From the IMG/VR virus record IMGVR_UViG_3300044293_000189, positions 1-30,693 of that record: 30,693 nt of DNA, one strand, 5' to 3'. The position numbers and the translations under genes were made by a program. Under the pieces are notes generated by a model. That model made no database searches, had not been told where the DNA came from, and saw only the letters and a program-made list of their open reading frames with translations. Source of the DNA: a virus. Below are positions 1 to 6,640 of this stretch, in pieces. Numbering within the stretch: the stretch's first letter is position 1; each line of letters opens with the position of its first letter.

Positions 1-243
1 TATATAATCAAAATTTAAAAACTTAATATTTATCAAATCTATAATCGCATTAAATCCGCCCGTCATTCTACGATTTTTGTTTAAAAGATCAGTAGTATTT
101 TTAGAAATTTTATCAGGATTTGAACCATTATCTAAAACTACTAAATTATAATTTGTTTTAATTTTTTTAAAAATATTTTCACATAATCTATCAGTATATG
201 TTGGATTATTATAACTTAGTATCGCTATTATAGTATTTTTCAT
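1..243 (-). CDS. Glycosyltransferase family 2-like protein, 3'-truncated by window edge
   Basis: An ATG at 241-243 opens a frame that stays open to the window edge, giving 81 codons of the N-terminus. The visible start, MKNTIIAILSYNN, followed by VVLDNGS around residues 45-51, is the usual beginning of a GT-A/GT2 glycosyltransferase: a first beta strand, then the VxDNxS nucleotide-sugar-binding strand. Later residues (TGGFNAIID) fit the helix that follows. The catalytic DxD motif and the rest of the enzyme lie outside the window. The start is immediately adjacent to the stop of the epimerase gene, so this is the last visible member of the glycan cassette. The acceptor and donor cannot be told; family assignment rests on the N-terminal motifs only. 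Confidence 0.6.
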   Translation of the reverse strand, partial: MKNTIIAILSYNNPTYTDRLCENIFKKIKTNYNLVVLDNGSNPDKISKNTTDLLNKNRRMTGGFNAIIDLINIKFLNFDYI

Positions 244-1227
244 TTATTTTTTCCAATATCTATAAATTCCTTTTTCCAGTTCGTATGAATCCCACTCTTT
301 TCTTAATCTATTTGGTTGTGTCTTTGCCCATGACCACATTGTTTCCAAACCTTCCTTTAAAGTTGTTTCAGATTTAAAATTAATTGTCTGTTTAATTTTT
401 TCGTGAGATACCCAGGCATATTTTACCTCGTGCCTTTGCTCAAGATATTGTATAGGCCAACCTCCAACAATATTTATTAGTGTATAAGCAGCCTCATTTA
501 TAGTTACTTTGGTATCTCCTCCCATATTAAATATTTGTTTTGAACATATTGGATTTATTGCACTTTCCAAAAAATAAGGAAGACAATCATCAATATAACT
601 AAAGGCTCGCTCTTGATTTCCATCTCCGTAAATTGTTATTGGTTTATCATTTAAAATGTTATACATCCAAATACCCAAAACATTTCTATATCTATCCCAG
701 ATGTTTTGTTTAATTCCATATACATTATGAGGTCTTATTATACACCAATCCATTCCATGTTGTTCACCTGCAACCTTAATGTCCATTTCACATGCATACT
801 TAGCAATTCCATAAGGATCAATAGGCGATGGAATATATTCTTCTCTAAACGGTGGTTCTGCTGCACCGTAAACAGCCATACTAGAAGTAAATATAAATCT
901 TTTAACATCATTTTTAATTGATTGATTAATTAATCTTGTAGTAGAAATTAAATTATTTTCATAATTATATTTTCTTATAAATGGACTAAGACCCTCTGCT
1001 GCATAAGCCGCAAAATGAAAAACATGAGTAGGATTGTGTTCATTAAAAATATAATCTAAATTATCTTGTACAAGATTATTATTATAAAATTTTACTTTAG
1101 AATTAACATTCTCTATAAAACCTCCACTTAAATCATCAATGCCTATTACTTCTATATCTTTATCACAAAGATAATCTGCAAGTCTAGATCCAAGTAATCC
1201 GGCAACACCAGTAATTAGTGCTTTCAT
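244..1227 (-). CDS. NAD-dependent nucleotide-sugar epimerase/dehydratase (extended SDR)
   Basis: A 327-residue extended short-chain dehydrogenase/reductase. The N-terminal Rossmann motif is GVAGLLG (residues 7-13, GxxGxxG). The catalytic YxxxK is YGIAK (139-143), preceded by TSS at 114-116 and VYG at 119-121. A DD pair at 31-32 follows the second beta strand, the usual NAD ribose contact. Length and motifs match the GalE/WcaG-type UDP- or GDP-sugar epimerases and 4,6-dehydratases, which make activated sugars in the cytoplasm. The next four genes upstream are glycosyltransferase-like, so it probably supplies or modifies a sugar nucleotide for them. The start overlaps the upstream DUF5672-like gene by 4 bases (ATGA). 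The exact substrate cannot be read from sequence. Confidence 0.88.
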   Translation of the reverse strand: MKALITGVAGLLGSRLADYLCDKDIEVIGIDDLSGGFIENVNSKVKFYNNNLVQDNLDYIFNEHNPTHVFHFAAYAAEGLSPFIRKYNYENNLISTTRLINQSIKNDVKRFIFTSSMAVYGAAEPPFREEYIPSPIDPYGIAKYACEMDIKVAGEQHGMDWCIIRPHNVYGIKQNIWDRYRNVLGIWMYNILNDKPITIYGDGNQERAFSYIDDCLPYFLESAINPICSKQIFNMGGDTKVTINEAAYTLINIVGGWPIQYLEQRHEVKYAWVSHEKIKQTINFKSETTLKEGLETMWSWAKTQPNRLRKEWDSYELEKGIYRYWKK

Positions 1228-1853
1228 TTAAAATTCTCCAAAAATATTCTTTTACCTTCTTCTAAATGATTTCCACCATGAAAACCAAATTTTCCTTCCA
1301 AAGTGTTAGTTTGATTTGGTAAATCGAGCTCTAGTCCCCATTTCATACCAACTTCATTTGGTGCAAAATTACATCCATTGTCAATGAAATATTTTCCAGC
1401 TATATGACAAATAAAAGCATCTTCGTTATATTCACTATACGGAAGTTTTGTTGCCAGTTTCATCAATTTTTGAGACCTAAAAGAAAATCCACCATTTCCA
1501 CCATAATTTAACCAAGGCCAAGGTGATCCAACATAATCATAATTAAAAAATTCATCAGTCCAATTATTAGGATTTATAGGAAATCCATCGGTTTGAATCC
1601 ACATAGTATAATCAGTATGAACAAATGGATAAACATTCTTAAGACAAAAATTATTATACTCACCATATGTTAACTTATTAATTCTAATAGGAGAGACATT
1701 ACTTATGTCTCGTATTGGATCTACTGAGAAGTGTATAATTGTATCAAATTTAATCTTGGTATTTAAACCTAGTATTATTTTTTTTATAGATTCTGTGTCT
1801 TTTCCAAGACCATCTATGAATATACCTGTAACATTAGATAGGTTTAGTTGCAT
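1224..1853 (-). CDS. DUF5672-like putative glycosyltransferase
   Basis: About 209 residues. The core, with MWIQTDGFPINP, then WTDEFFNYDYVGSPWPW, then GGNGGFSFRS, looks like the DUF5672 family. That family is common in viral and bacterial glycan clusters and is thought to have a glycosyltransferase GT-A fold. QTDGF would be the DxD-type metal/nucleotide-binding element. I chose the ATG at 1851-1853; a TTG two codons upstream at 1859 is possible. The start lies within the last 20 bases of the GT7-like gene and no clear Shine-Dalgarno sequence is present, so translation is probably coupled. The 3' end overlaps the epimerase by 4 bases. A sugar-transfer role is inferred from motif and context; donor and acceptor are unknown. 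Confidence 0.65.
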   Translation of the reverse strand: MQLNLSNVTGIFIDGLGKDTESIKKIILGLNTKIKFDTIIHFSVDPIRDISNVSPIRINKLTYGEYNNFCLKNVYPFVHTDYTMWIQTDGFPINPNNWTDEFFNYDYVGSPWPWLNYGGNGGFSFRSQKLMKLATKLPYSEYNEDAFICHIAGKYFIDNGCNFAPNEVGMKWGLELDLPNQTNTLEGKFGFHGGNHLEEGKRIFLENFK

Positions 1854-2499
1854 TTTCAAAATTCACATAGTAATGAATGTAGTCAGTTTCAACTACATCG
1901 ATCACATCATACTTTAAAGAGTTTACACCGTCTACTTCTATAGTTGGAGATATATTTTTATTTAAAATACTATAATACATCTCTCTATTTTCTTTAGTAA
2001 GTTCTAATCCTACATGGTGCAGTGATGTGTATCTCGCGGGTCTTCTAATTGGAGTTAATCCTCTAATAGAACATCTAAGCAAAAGATCATCATCTTCTGC
2101 ACCATAACCAGCATAACAATTAGAAAAACCATTAATTAGTGAAAAATGATCGTTTAAGAATAAATTTACTCCACCAAAAAAATTAACATATTCTAGTTTA
2201 TAATTGGCTTGAGATCTATAAGCAGCCAAATGTGTTGGTTGTTCTGGTTGTGAATAATCTGCATCTTCTGGTAATAAATCAACATCATGTGGAGAAATAT
2301 AACCACATTTTTCTTTCATCAAATCATATCCAATATTGATTAAAGTTCCTCTGTTAAATTTTTCAAAATTTGCTTGTTCTACTATTACAATAGAATAATC
2401 ATTCTTTAAAGTTCTTTTAAGATAATCATTCATATACGGAACAAATTGTTTTAAGTGTTCTTCCCTATTCCTATAAGGAACTATTACTGCTAATTTCAT
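1834..2499 (-). CDS. GT7-family beta-1,4-galactosyltransferase-like glycosyltransferase
   Basis: This 221-residue protein carries the diagnostic order of motifs of family GT7, best known from animal beta-1,4-galactosyltransferases: VPYRNRE (7-13), FNRG (48-51) leading into LxNxGY, HDVDLLP (71-77, with the metal-binding DVD), FFGGV (107-111), and INGF with GYGAEDDDLLLR (122-142), the acceptor/catalytic loop. It lacks a signal anchor and begins directly at the catalytic fold, as expected for a cytoplasmic phage enzyme. In known GT7 enzymes the donor is a UDP-hexose or UDP-HexNAc with a divalent metal. The start overlaps the upstream gene by 4 bases (ATGA) and has a GGTGG ribosome site. Likely roles are glycosylating a virion protein, DNA or host glycan; which one cannot be decided here. 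Confidence 0.85.
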   Translation of the reverse strand: MKLAVIVPYRNREEHLKQFVPYMNDYLKRTLKNDYSIVIVEQANFEKFNRGTLINIGYDLMKEKCGYISPHDVDLLPEDADYSQPEQPTHLAAYRSQANYKLEYVNFFGGVNLFLNDHFSLINGFSNCYAGYGAEDDDLLLRCSIRGLTPIRRPARYTSLHHVGLELTKENREMYYSILNKNISPTIEVDGVNSLKYDVIDVVETDYIHYYVNFENATKPI

Positions 2500-3161
2500 A
2501 TGTTACCCACCAAATTAAATTTAACATTACTTTCACTCAATCCCATTTCTCTCAATGATTTTTCTTTAGAATCGCCATCAGCTATTCCCATAGTTATCAT
2601 GGGTTTCATCTCTTGTGGAATTTTAGTTCCTGGCCATATAGCGTAATTTATAGGAAGAGCACCTATCCTCATTTTAGTTAAAAATTGAGGTAATACTTCA
2701 ATCATGAGTATTTCATGATCGAATACTTTGATTTCTGGATTTTGTAAATTGTATTCACATCTTTTAATCCAATACTTTACTAATTCTAGAACAACATCAT
2801 TGTAGTTTAAATATATTGGAGATGCTTTTGGTTTTAAAATTTCGTTTTCTCTGGGTTTAAAATGTTGGTATGCAAAAATAACATCACAGTCATCTTCTTT
2901 ATCATCAAAAACAGTTAACTCTCCATGAAGTATAGAATCAACATCCATCCAAACAAAAGGTTTTTTCTTTTCTTCCATCATAGAAAGAATAAAAGATGGT
3001 TTAGATAAACAATTTAATCTATAACTTCCTTTTGATGGAAGTGGTCTTATATCAAAAGGTATATTGTGTTGTTTACAGTTTTCAGCCAATCGTTTTGCAT
3101 GATCGCTGTAATATGTTCTACCATCTATGTCAGAGTAAAAAGAAACAATTTCAGTTTTCAT
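2496..3161 (-). CDS. Putative GT-A-fold nucleotide-sugar transferase (family not identified)
   Basis: 221 residues, not assigned to a family with confidence. The N-terminus (EIVSFYSDIDGRTYY), then a basic helix and FVWMDVDSILHG around residues 69-79, resemble nucleotide-diphospho-sugar transferases, with MDVDS as the DxD metal-binding motif on a hydrophobic strand. A second part (about 95-190) contains a long conserved-looking stretch ending in NYAIWPGTKIP, possibly the acceptor side. No signal peptide or membrane segment is visible. It overlaps both neighbours by 4 bases, and those neighbours are GT10-like and GT7-like enzymes, so a glycosyltransferase role is favoured by context. The alternative is a non-catalytic relative of the fold. 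Confidence 0.55.
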   Translation of the reverse strand: MKTEIVSFYSDIDGRTYYSDHAKRLAENCKQHNIPFDIRPLPSKGSYRLNCLSKPSFILSMMEEKKKPFVWMDVDSILHGELTVFDDKEDDCDVIFAYQHFKPRENEILKPKASPIYLNYNDVVLELVKYWIKRCEYNLQNPEIKVFDHEILMIEVLPQFLTKMRIGALPINYAIWPGTKIPQEMKPMITMGIADGDSKEKSLREMGLSESNVKFNLVGNI

Positions 3162-4000
3162 ATAGTATTCATTATTAATTCATAAAGATGATCGTCCGCA
3201 GACTTTAACTTCTTAACTCTTTCCTTGTTGTCAAGAACTGCTTCAAGTTTACTTCCATATAACTCTGCTGTAAGTGTACTAAAATTAAAATCAGATGTCA
3301 ATCTAATTATTCCATCGGAATTGAAATAAGAATCTAGATCTTGGGTTCCCCAGTAAATAGGAATTGTGCCAGCAGCAAAACAATCCGTAACTTTCTCGGT
3401 AAAATATGTGCTATAGGAATCATTCTCTATTGCTAGAGAAAATCTATAAGGTAGAATTGCTTCTGATTTGTCTGGCCAAGGCGAAGAACCAAAACCAAAC
3501 CTATTGCTATTACCTGCACCACCATACACATCCATGAAATCTTTTTTTGCTTCTGCAATCATATGACGAATCATATGTCCAAATGTTATTTTTTTAGGAG
3601 AAGCAATTAAAGATGTCAATTTTGTTTTTTCTGGTAATCTATTTTGTATTGGTATCCAAGGTAGATTACTTCCAGCAAAAGAAAACTTAATATTATCATA
3701 TTTACACATTTCTTTTTCTGAAGTAATAACTAAATCAAATGTTTCAGATAATTGTTTTAATTGAGATATCCATGCTTCTCGTGGATAACTTGCGTGAAAA
3801 ATTGCTCTGGATTCGCAAACCCATGCTATCTTTTTTTCACCTTCTTTTCTTGGTTCTTGTAGTCCTAAAGCAATACCACGATCAATGTAAACCTTTATTG
3901 GTTTATCATCATCTGTCCATCTAAACAACTCTGGTAACTTATTTGAGCACGAAGAAAATTGAACTGGAAACGGAGCACCTATCGCTTGAATAAAATCCAT
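3158..4000 (-). CDS. GT10-family (alpha-1,3-fucosyltransferase-like) glycosyltransferase
   Basis: 280 residues. The signature of family GT10 fucosyltransferases lies at residues 185-218: YRFSLAIEN, then TYFTEKVTDCFAAG, then TIPIYWG. This matches the alpha-1,3/4-fucosyltransferase motif, which binds GDP-fucose in characterised members. The N-terminal half (IAWVCESRAI, VITSEKEM) corresponds to the acceptor-side Rossmann domain. There is no signal anchor, so the enzyme would act in the host cytoplasm. It starts 6 bases after the regA stop, with an AGGAAGG ribosome site inside the regA 3' end, and so is likely cotranscribed with regA. The donor is inferred from family; some viral GT10 relatives may use other nucleotide sugars. 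Confidence 0.82.
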   Translation of the reverse strand: MDFIQAIGAPFPVQFSSCSNKLPELFRWTDDDKPIKVYIDRGIALGLQEPRKEGEKKIAWVCESRAIFHASYPREAWISQLKQLSETFDLVITSEKEMCKYDNIKFSFAGSNLPWIPIQNRLPEKTKLTSLIASPKKITFGHMIRHMIAEAKKDFMDVYGGAGNSNRFGFGSSPWPDKSEAILPYRFSLAIENDSYSTYFTEKVTDCFAAGTIPIYWGTQDLDSYFNSDGIIRLTSDFNFSTLTAELYGSKLEAVLDNKERVKKLKSADDHLYELIMNTI

Positions 4001-4006
4001 AAAATA

Positions 4007-4408
4007 TCACCTTCCTATATGGTATTTAGGTACGAGTTCCCAGTCTCCCTTCTCTTTATGCGAAAGAATCTTTAAACGAGCAAGACTTAATTGTTTTTCA
4101 TATTCTGTAGAATCTACGGCATCTACTAGACCCCAATCCACTAGTAGTTTGACAATTGTATTTCTTCTCATCTCATCTTCTTCGCTAATATCACTTTCTA
4201 AACCATCCATTAAAAACATTTCTTTAAAATGCATGATAGCATATCTACCACGCTTGTGTAAAATATGGCAAGACTGGTATAGCTTTTTTTCTTGTTTTGA
4301 AGAGACACCCAAACGGGTTAGGGTTTCCTTAACTTTAAGGAAGTCCTCTTTGTTCTTTAGTGTCACTTCAACACCCAATCCTTGAAAAATATCATCATCA
4401 GTTTCCAT
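4007..4408 (-). CDS. regA: RegA translational repressor of early genes
   Basis: A 133-residue homologue of T4 RegA (122 aa), the RNA-binding protein that represses translation of many early phage mRNAs by binding near their start codons. Recognisable stretches are EDFLKVKETLTRLGV, KKLYQSCHILHKRGRY, HFKEMF, then RRNTIVKLLVDWGLV. The frame extends upstream to 4546, but the real start is the ATG at 4406-4408, preceded by CGGAGAT; the longer version would run through the terminator hairpin at 4451-4479. T4 has the order 62-regA; here three small ORFs separate them. A perfect T4-type late box lies about 20 bases upstream of the start. The C-terminus is slightly longer than in T4. Confidence 0.92.
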   Translation of the reverse strand: METDDDIFQGLGVEVTLKNKEDFLKVKETLTRLGVSSKQEKKLYQSCHILHKRGRYAIMHFKEMFLMDGLESDISEEDEMRRNTIVKLLVDWGLVDAVDSTEYEKQLSLARLKILSHKEKGDWELVPKYHIGR

Positions 4409-4428
4409 AATATCTCCGATTTTATCAA

Positions 4429-4436
4429 TATTTATA
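4429..4436 (-). promoter_or_regulatory. Candidate T4-type late promoter box before regA
   Basis: Minus-strand TATAAATA, the exact T4 late consensus recognised by gp55 sigma with the sliding clamp, lies between the terminator at 4451-4479 and the regA ribosome site. Such an AT-rich octamer also occurs by chance in coding DNA of this window, so position is the main support. Confidence 0.6.
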
Positions 4437-4450
4437 AAAACGGGGATTTT

Positions 4451-4479
4451 AAATAAAAAACCCCGCTGGTGCGGGGTTT
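4451..4479 (-). terminator. Intrinsic terminator upstream of regA
   Basis: A 9-bp perfect stem (4458-4466 with 4471-4479; arms AAACCCCGC and GCGGGGTTT) closes a 4-base loop. On the minus strand it is followed by TTTTTTATTT. It lies just past the stop of the two-TM membrane protein gene and would end transcripts of the small-ORF group before regA. Confidence 0.9.
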
Positions 4480-4500
4480 CTCTAGAACAATTTAAAATTT

Positions 4501-4794
4501 TTAGACTGCCTGGGATGCTGGTGCATTGCAAGAGTTCTTTTTGCAAGCATCAACTTTATTGCGAAGACAAAGAATTCCTTCATCCACACGATCAACTCGT
4601 CGTTCAAGATCACCGATGTAATCCCAGTTGTGCTTTTCGTCTAGACGAGCACGAAGGGTGTGGTTTTCATATGCAAGAAGAATAATGCTGAGTCCTGCAA
4701 AGCAAGAAACAATATTAAATTCAAAACCTGCAAAATGAAGAACTACTGAAGTAAAAAGTGCGATGAACGATAGAAAACGATAGCTAAAACTCAT
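4501..4794 (-). CDS. Small two-helix membrane protein with charged C-terminal tail
   Basis: 97 residues, not recognised as a family. Two hydrophobic segments (about residues 7-24 and 27-42) separated by a tight FEF turn form a helical hairpin. A charged, probably helical tail follows (LRARLDEKHNWDYIGDLERRVDRVDEG, split by charge heptads) and then a cysteine-bearing end (CLRNKVDACKKNSC). The start at 4794 is preceded by a good ribosome site (AGGAG, 9 bases); an upstream in-frame ATG at 4875 would overlap the neighbouring small ORF and lacks such support. The gene is the last of three small ORFs that end at the terminator. Size and topology are compatible with a holin or an inner-membrane superinfection/lysis regulator, but nothing in the sequence proves this. 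Confidence 0.6.
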   Translation of the reverse strand: MSFSYRFLSFIALFTSVVLHFAGFEFNIVSCFAGLSIILLAYENHTLRARLDEKHNWDYIGDLERRVDRVDEGILCLRNKVDACKKNSCNAPASQAV

Positions 4795-4837
4795 TGTAAT
4801 ATATCTCCTATAAATTGGGAATCGAAGATACTGTAAA

Positions 4838-5011
4838 TTAAGGGGTAGTAGTTGTGTCTTTGTTGGTCTGGACATAATTAATAACCTGATTTATAGCATC
4901 AGCAATCTGATCAAGTTTCTTATTTTCCAAGAGGATGTTGACCTTGATCTTATCAACCTCTCCCTTTAACGAATTTAAAAGTTGTATTTGTTCTTGTGTT
5001 AAAGATATCAT
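4838..5011 (-). CDS. Small 57-residue coiled-coil-like protein
   Basis: The ATG at 5009-5011 shares four bases with the TGA of the upstream gene (ATGA) and opens a 57-codon frame ending in TAA at 4838. The product starts MISLTQEQIQLLNSL and continues with heptad-like hydrophobics (VDKIKVNILLENKKLDQIAD), then a Thr-rich tail KDTTTTP. One amphipathic coiled coil is likely. There is no ribosome site of its own, so it probably depends on translational coupling. Function is unknown. The clean start/stop overlap and position between two supported genes argue that it is real despite its size. Confidence 0.5.
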   Translation of the reverse strand: MISLTQEQIQLLNSLKGEVDKIKVNILLENKKLDQIADAINQVINYVQTNKDTTTTP

Positions 5012-5289
5012 ATTAAAAAACTAACACTAATATTGTTAGTGGTAACGGTGTCAAAACTATACACTCTAAAAGGAAGTAAAGTATCTCCACCAGCAGGTAA
5101 AGTTAAAGTTAAACTACCAGTTGCTGGTTGGCCGTCTGGTTTCATTGTCTTTAGAATAACTCCAGCGGTCACTCCTGCATTTGTGTTTGAAATATATACC
5201 GCTTTATGCTTTGGAATCAATTCTACACCTAAAGTAGAACCGGCAGTTATACCTTTGTTTAATATTGATGTATAGTCTCTTGCGCTCAT
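5008..5289 (-). CDS. Small beta-rich protein, possible virion accessory
   Basis: 93 residues, not recognised. The sequence is rich in Thr, Gly, Val and Ala with alternating hydrophobics (AVYISNTNAGVTAGVILKT, GSLTLTLPAGGDTLLPFRVY), as in small beta-sandwich virion proteins such as decoration or fibre-associated subunits. There is no signal peptide, cysteine or membrane segment. It has a clear ribosome site (AGAAAGGAAATCAC before ATG) and a late-type box (CATAAATA, 5306-5313), fitting late expression. It sits between the clamp-loader gene gp62 and regA, where T4 has no such gene. A structural role is inferred only from composition and the late box. Confidence 0.55.
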   Translation of the reverse strand: MSARDYTSILNKGITAGSTLGVELIPKHKAVYISNTNAGVTAGVILKTMKPDGQPATGSLTLTLPAGGDTLLPFRVYSFDTVTTNNISVSFLI

Positions 5290-5304
5290 GTGATTTCCTT
5301 TCTA

Positions 5305-5688
5305 CTATTTATGTCCACCAGTATTTAGGTGAGACTTTATTTCTTTAATTTGCTCCTCCGAAAAGAGATGAAGAACTTGTTTTGCCTTTTGAGAAGAATA
5401 TCCATAATATTGCTTTATTGTATCAATATCCTTGTTTTCTTCCTGTTTGTGCCACTTACTAAACCGACTCCTACGGGAGAGTTTGTTGCGTAAATAGTCA
5501 TATTGCATCTTTTTCTCAAGATGAGGCATCAAATTCATCTGATTTGCATAGAATACGGTGTCTGGAAAGTAAGATAGACATCGATTCGTTACAAACGGCA
5601 AATAGTCCTTCTCCGCAAGAGGATCTTCCTTGATAAGATCCTTCTTGTTGTAATTAATAGAATTAAGAAAATCACCCAGAGATGGCAT
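5305..5688 (-). CDS. 62: Clamp loader small subunit (gp62)
   Basis: 127 residues from the ATG at 5688 (a GTG one codon earlier is also possible). It matches the small clamp-loader subunit of T4-like phages: SLGDFLNSINYNKKDLI, EDPLAEKDYLPFVTNRCLSY, FPDTVFYANQMN and RRSRFSKWHK. Together with gp44 it forms the ATP-driven 4:1 loader that places gp45 on primer-template DNA. T4 gp62 is about 187 residues, so this one is clearly shorter, missing mostly C-terminal sequence. Its start overlaps the gp44 stop (TGATG), a tight coupling that fits fixed subunit stoichiometry. Confidence 0.9.
   Translation of the reverse strand: MPSLGDFLNSINYNKKDLIKEDPLAEKDYLPFVTNRCLSYFPDTVFYANQMNLMPHLEKKMQYDYLRNKLSRRSRFSKWHKQEENKDIDTIKQYYGYSSQKAKQVLHLFSEEQIKEIKSHLNTGGHK
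5306..5313 (-). promoter_or_regulatory. Candidate late promoter box (CATAAATA) before the small-ORF group
   Basis: Minus-strand CATAAATA matches the relaxed NATAAATA form of the T4-like late box. It overlaps the 3' end of gp62, about 17 bases upstream of the ATG at 5289. It would allow the three small ORFs to be expressed late, independently of the clamp-loader operon. Confidence 0.5.
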
Positions 5689-6638
5689 CACTTAAACTCA
5701 CAACGCATCATTAGTTCGGTCATACACGCTACCAGATTGATTTCCTGATCTGCTACGAAGGAAGACTTGTATTGGTACTCTGCAAGCACCAGAACCGCTT
5801 CAGGGATGCTAGGAGGGGTTAGGAAGTCATACATGCTATCGTACACCTTCCTGAAGATCTCCGTCTGAGAGTTATCTAGGTTCATTACAACCCACTTCCG
5901 TACCCCGGAAAAGTCCTTGGTACGCATAGAGGTAACAAGTGCCTTCATATCCACTTCTGCAAGATTGGCAAGAATACCCTCATCAATAATGCCGGAAACT
6001 GAATATCTCTGGAGTTCGTTTAGAATCCGTCTGAAGTCAGGAAAATGCTTGGCAATTAGCTGTGCCAGTACGGCAGAGTCCTTGGCCTTTACTCCCTCAT
6101 TTTCCAGAATCTGGTTGATCCTACCAAGCATCTTAAGTGCCATAGCAGGCTTTTCCTTCTGTGGAATCTTAAACTCAATACAAGTACAACGGGAGTGAAT
6201 CGGTTCAATGATTCGACTCTTGTAGTTACAAGTAATAATGAATCTACAGTTGTTAGAAAACTCTTCGATTGCACCACGGAGTGCAGGTTGAATGCTTTGA
6301 GCATTTGAGTAATCAAATTCGTCCAGAATAACCGTCTTCTTGGCATCCGAAAGAGAAATGGTACTCGCAAACTGTCGAATATCCGTTCGGAGAGTATCGA
6401 TGTTACCATTTTCTGAACAATTGATAATCATCGAATCCACACCAATATCTCTACAAAGTGCCTGGGCAACGGTTGTCTTACCGATACCAGCAGTACCAGA
6501 CAGAAGTAGATTTTGGGGTTCTCCCCTCTTCACCATGTCCATGAAGGTTTTCTTCAGTTCTGTGGGAAGAATACAATCTTCAATTGTCTGTGGGCGATAC
6601 TTCTCCACCCACAGAAACTCGTTTTCTTTGTGTTGCAT
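5688..6638 (-). CDS. 44: Clamp loader ATPase subunit (gp44)
   Basis: An AAA+ clamp-loader ATPase of 316 residues (T4 gp44: 319). Visible motifs are an N-terminal WVEKYRPQTIEDC clamp-loader signature, Walker A GTAGIGKT (48-55), Walker B ILDEFD (104-109), sensor 1 ITCN near 135-138 and the SRC arginine-finger motif (149-151). It hydrolyses ATP to open and load the gp45 ring. I chose ATG 6638, three bases after the gp45 stop; an in-frame GTG at 6644 overlapping that stop is an alternative. The gene lies in the rnh-45-44-62 operon. Confidence 0.95.
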   Translation of the reverse strand: MQHKENEFLWVEKYRPQTIEDCILPTELKKTFMDMVKRGEPQNLLLSGTAGIGKTTVAQALCRDIGVDSMIINCSENGNIDTLRTDIRQFASTISLSDAKKTVILDEFDYSNAQSIQPALRGAIEEFSNNCRFIITCNYKSRIIEPIHSRCTCIEFKIPQKEKPAMALKMLGRINQILENEGVKAKDSAVLAQLIAKHFPDFRRILNELQRYSVSGIIDEGILANLAEVDMKALVTSMRTKDFSGVRKWVVMNLDNSQTEIFRKVYDSMYDFLTPPSIPEAVLVLAEYQYKSSFVADQEINLVACMTELMMRCEFK

Positions 6639-6640
6639 AA

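Noticed and set aside
471-478. Minus-strand AATAAATA inside the epimerase gene
   Set aside because: Coding sequence, no start downstream; shows that such octamers occur by chance here.
3140-3175. ATACTATATG before the GT-A-like gene as a further leaderless promoter
   Set aside because: Resembles the -10 part of the three promoters, but has no -35 at 16-17 bp and lies inside the upstream gene.
4409-4546. Longer RegA with 46 extra N-terminal residues
   Set aside because: The extension would be read through the terminator hairpin, and the ATG at 4408 has its own CGGAGAT ribosome site and gives the usual RegA length.
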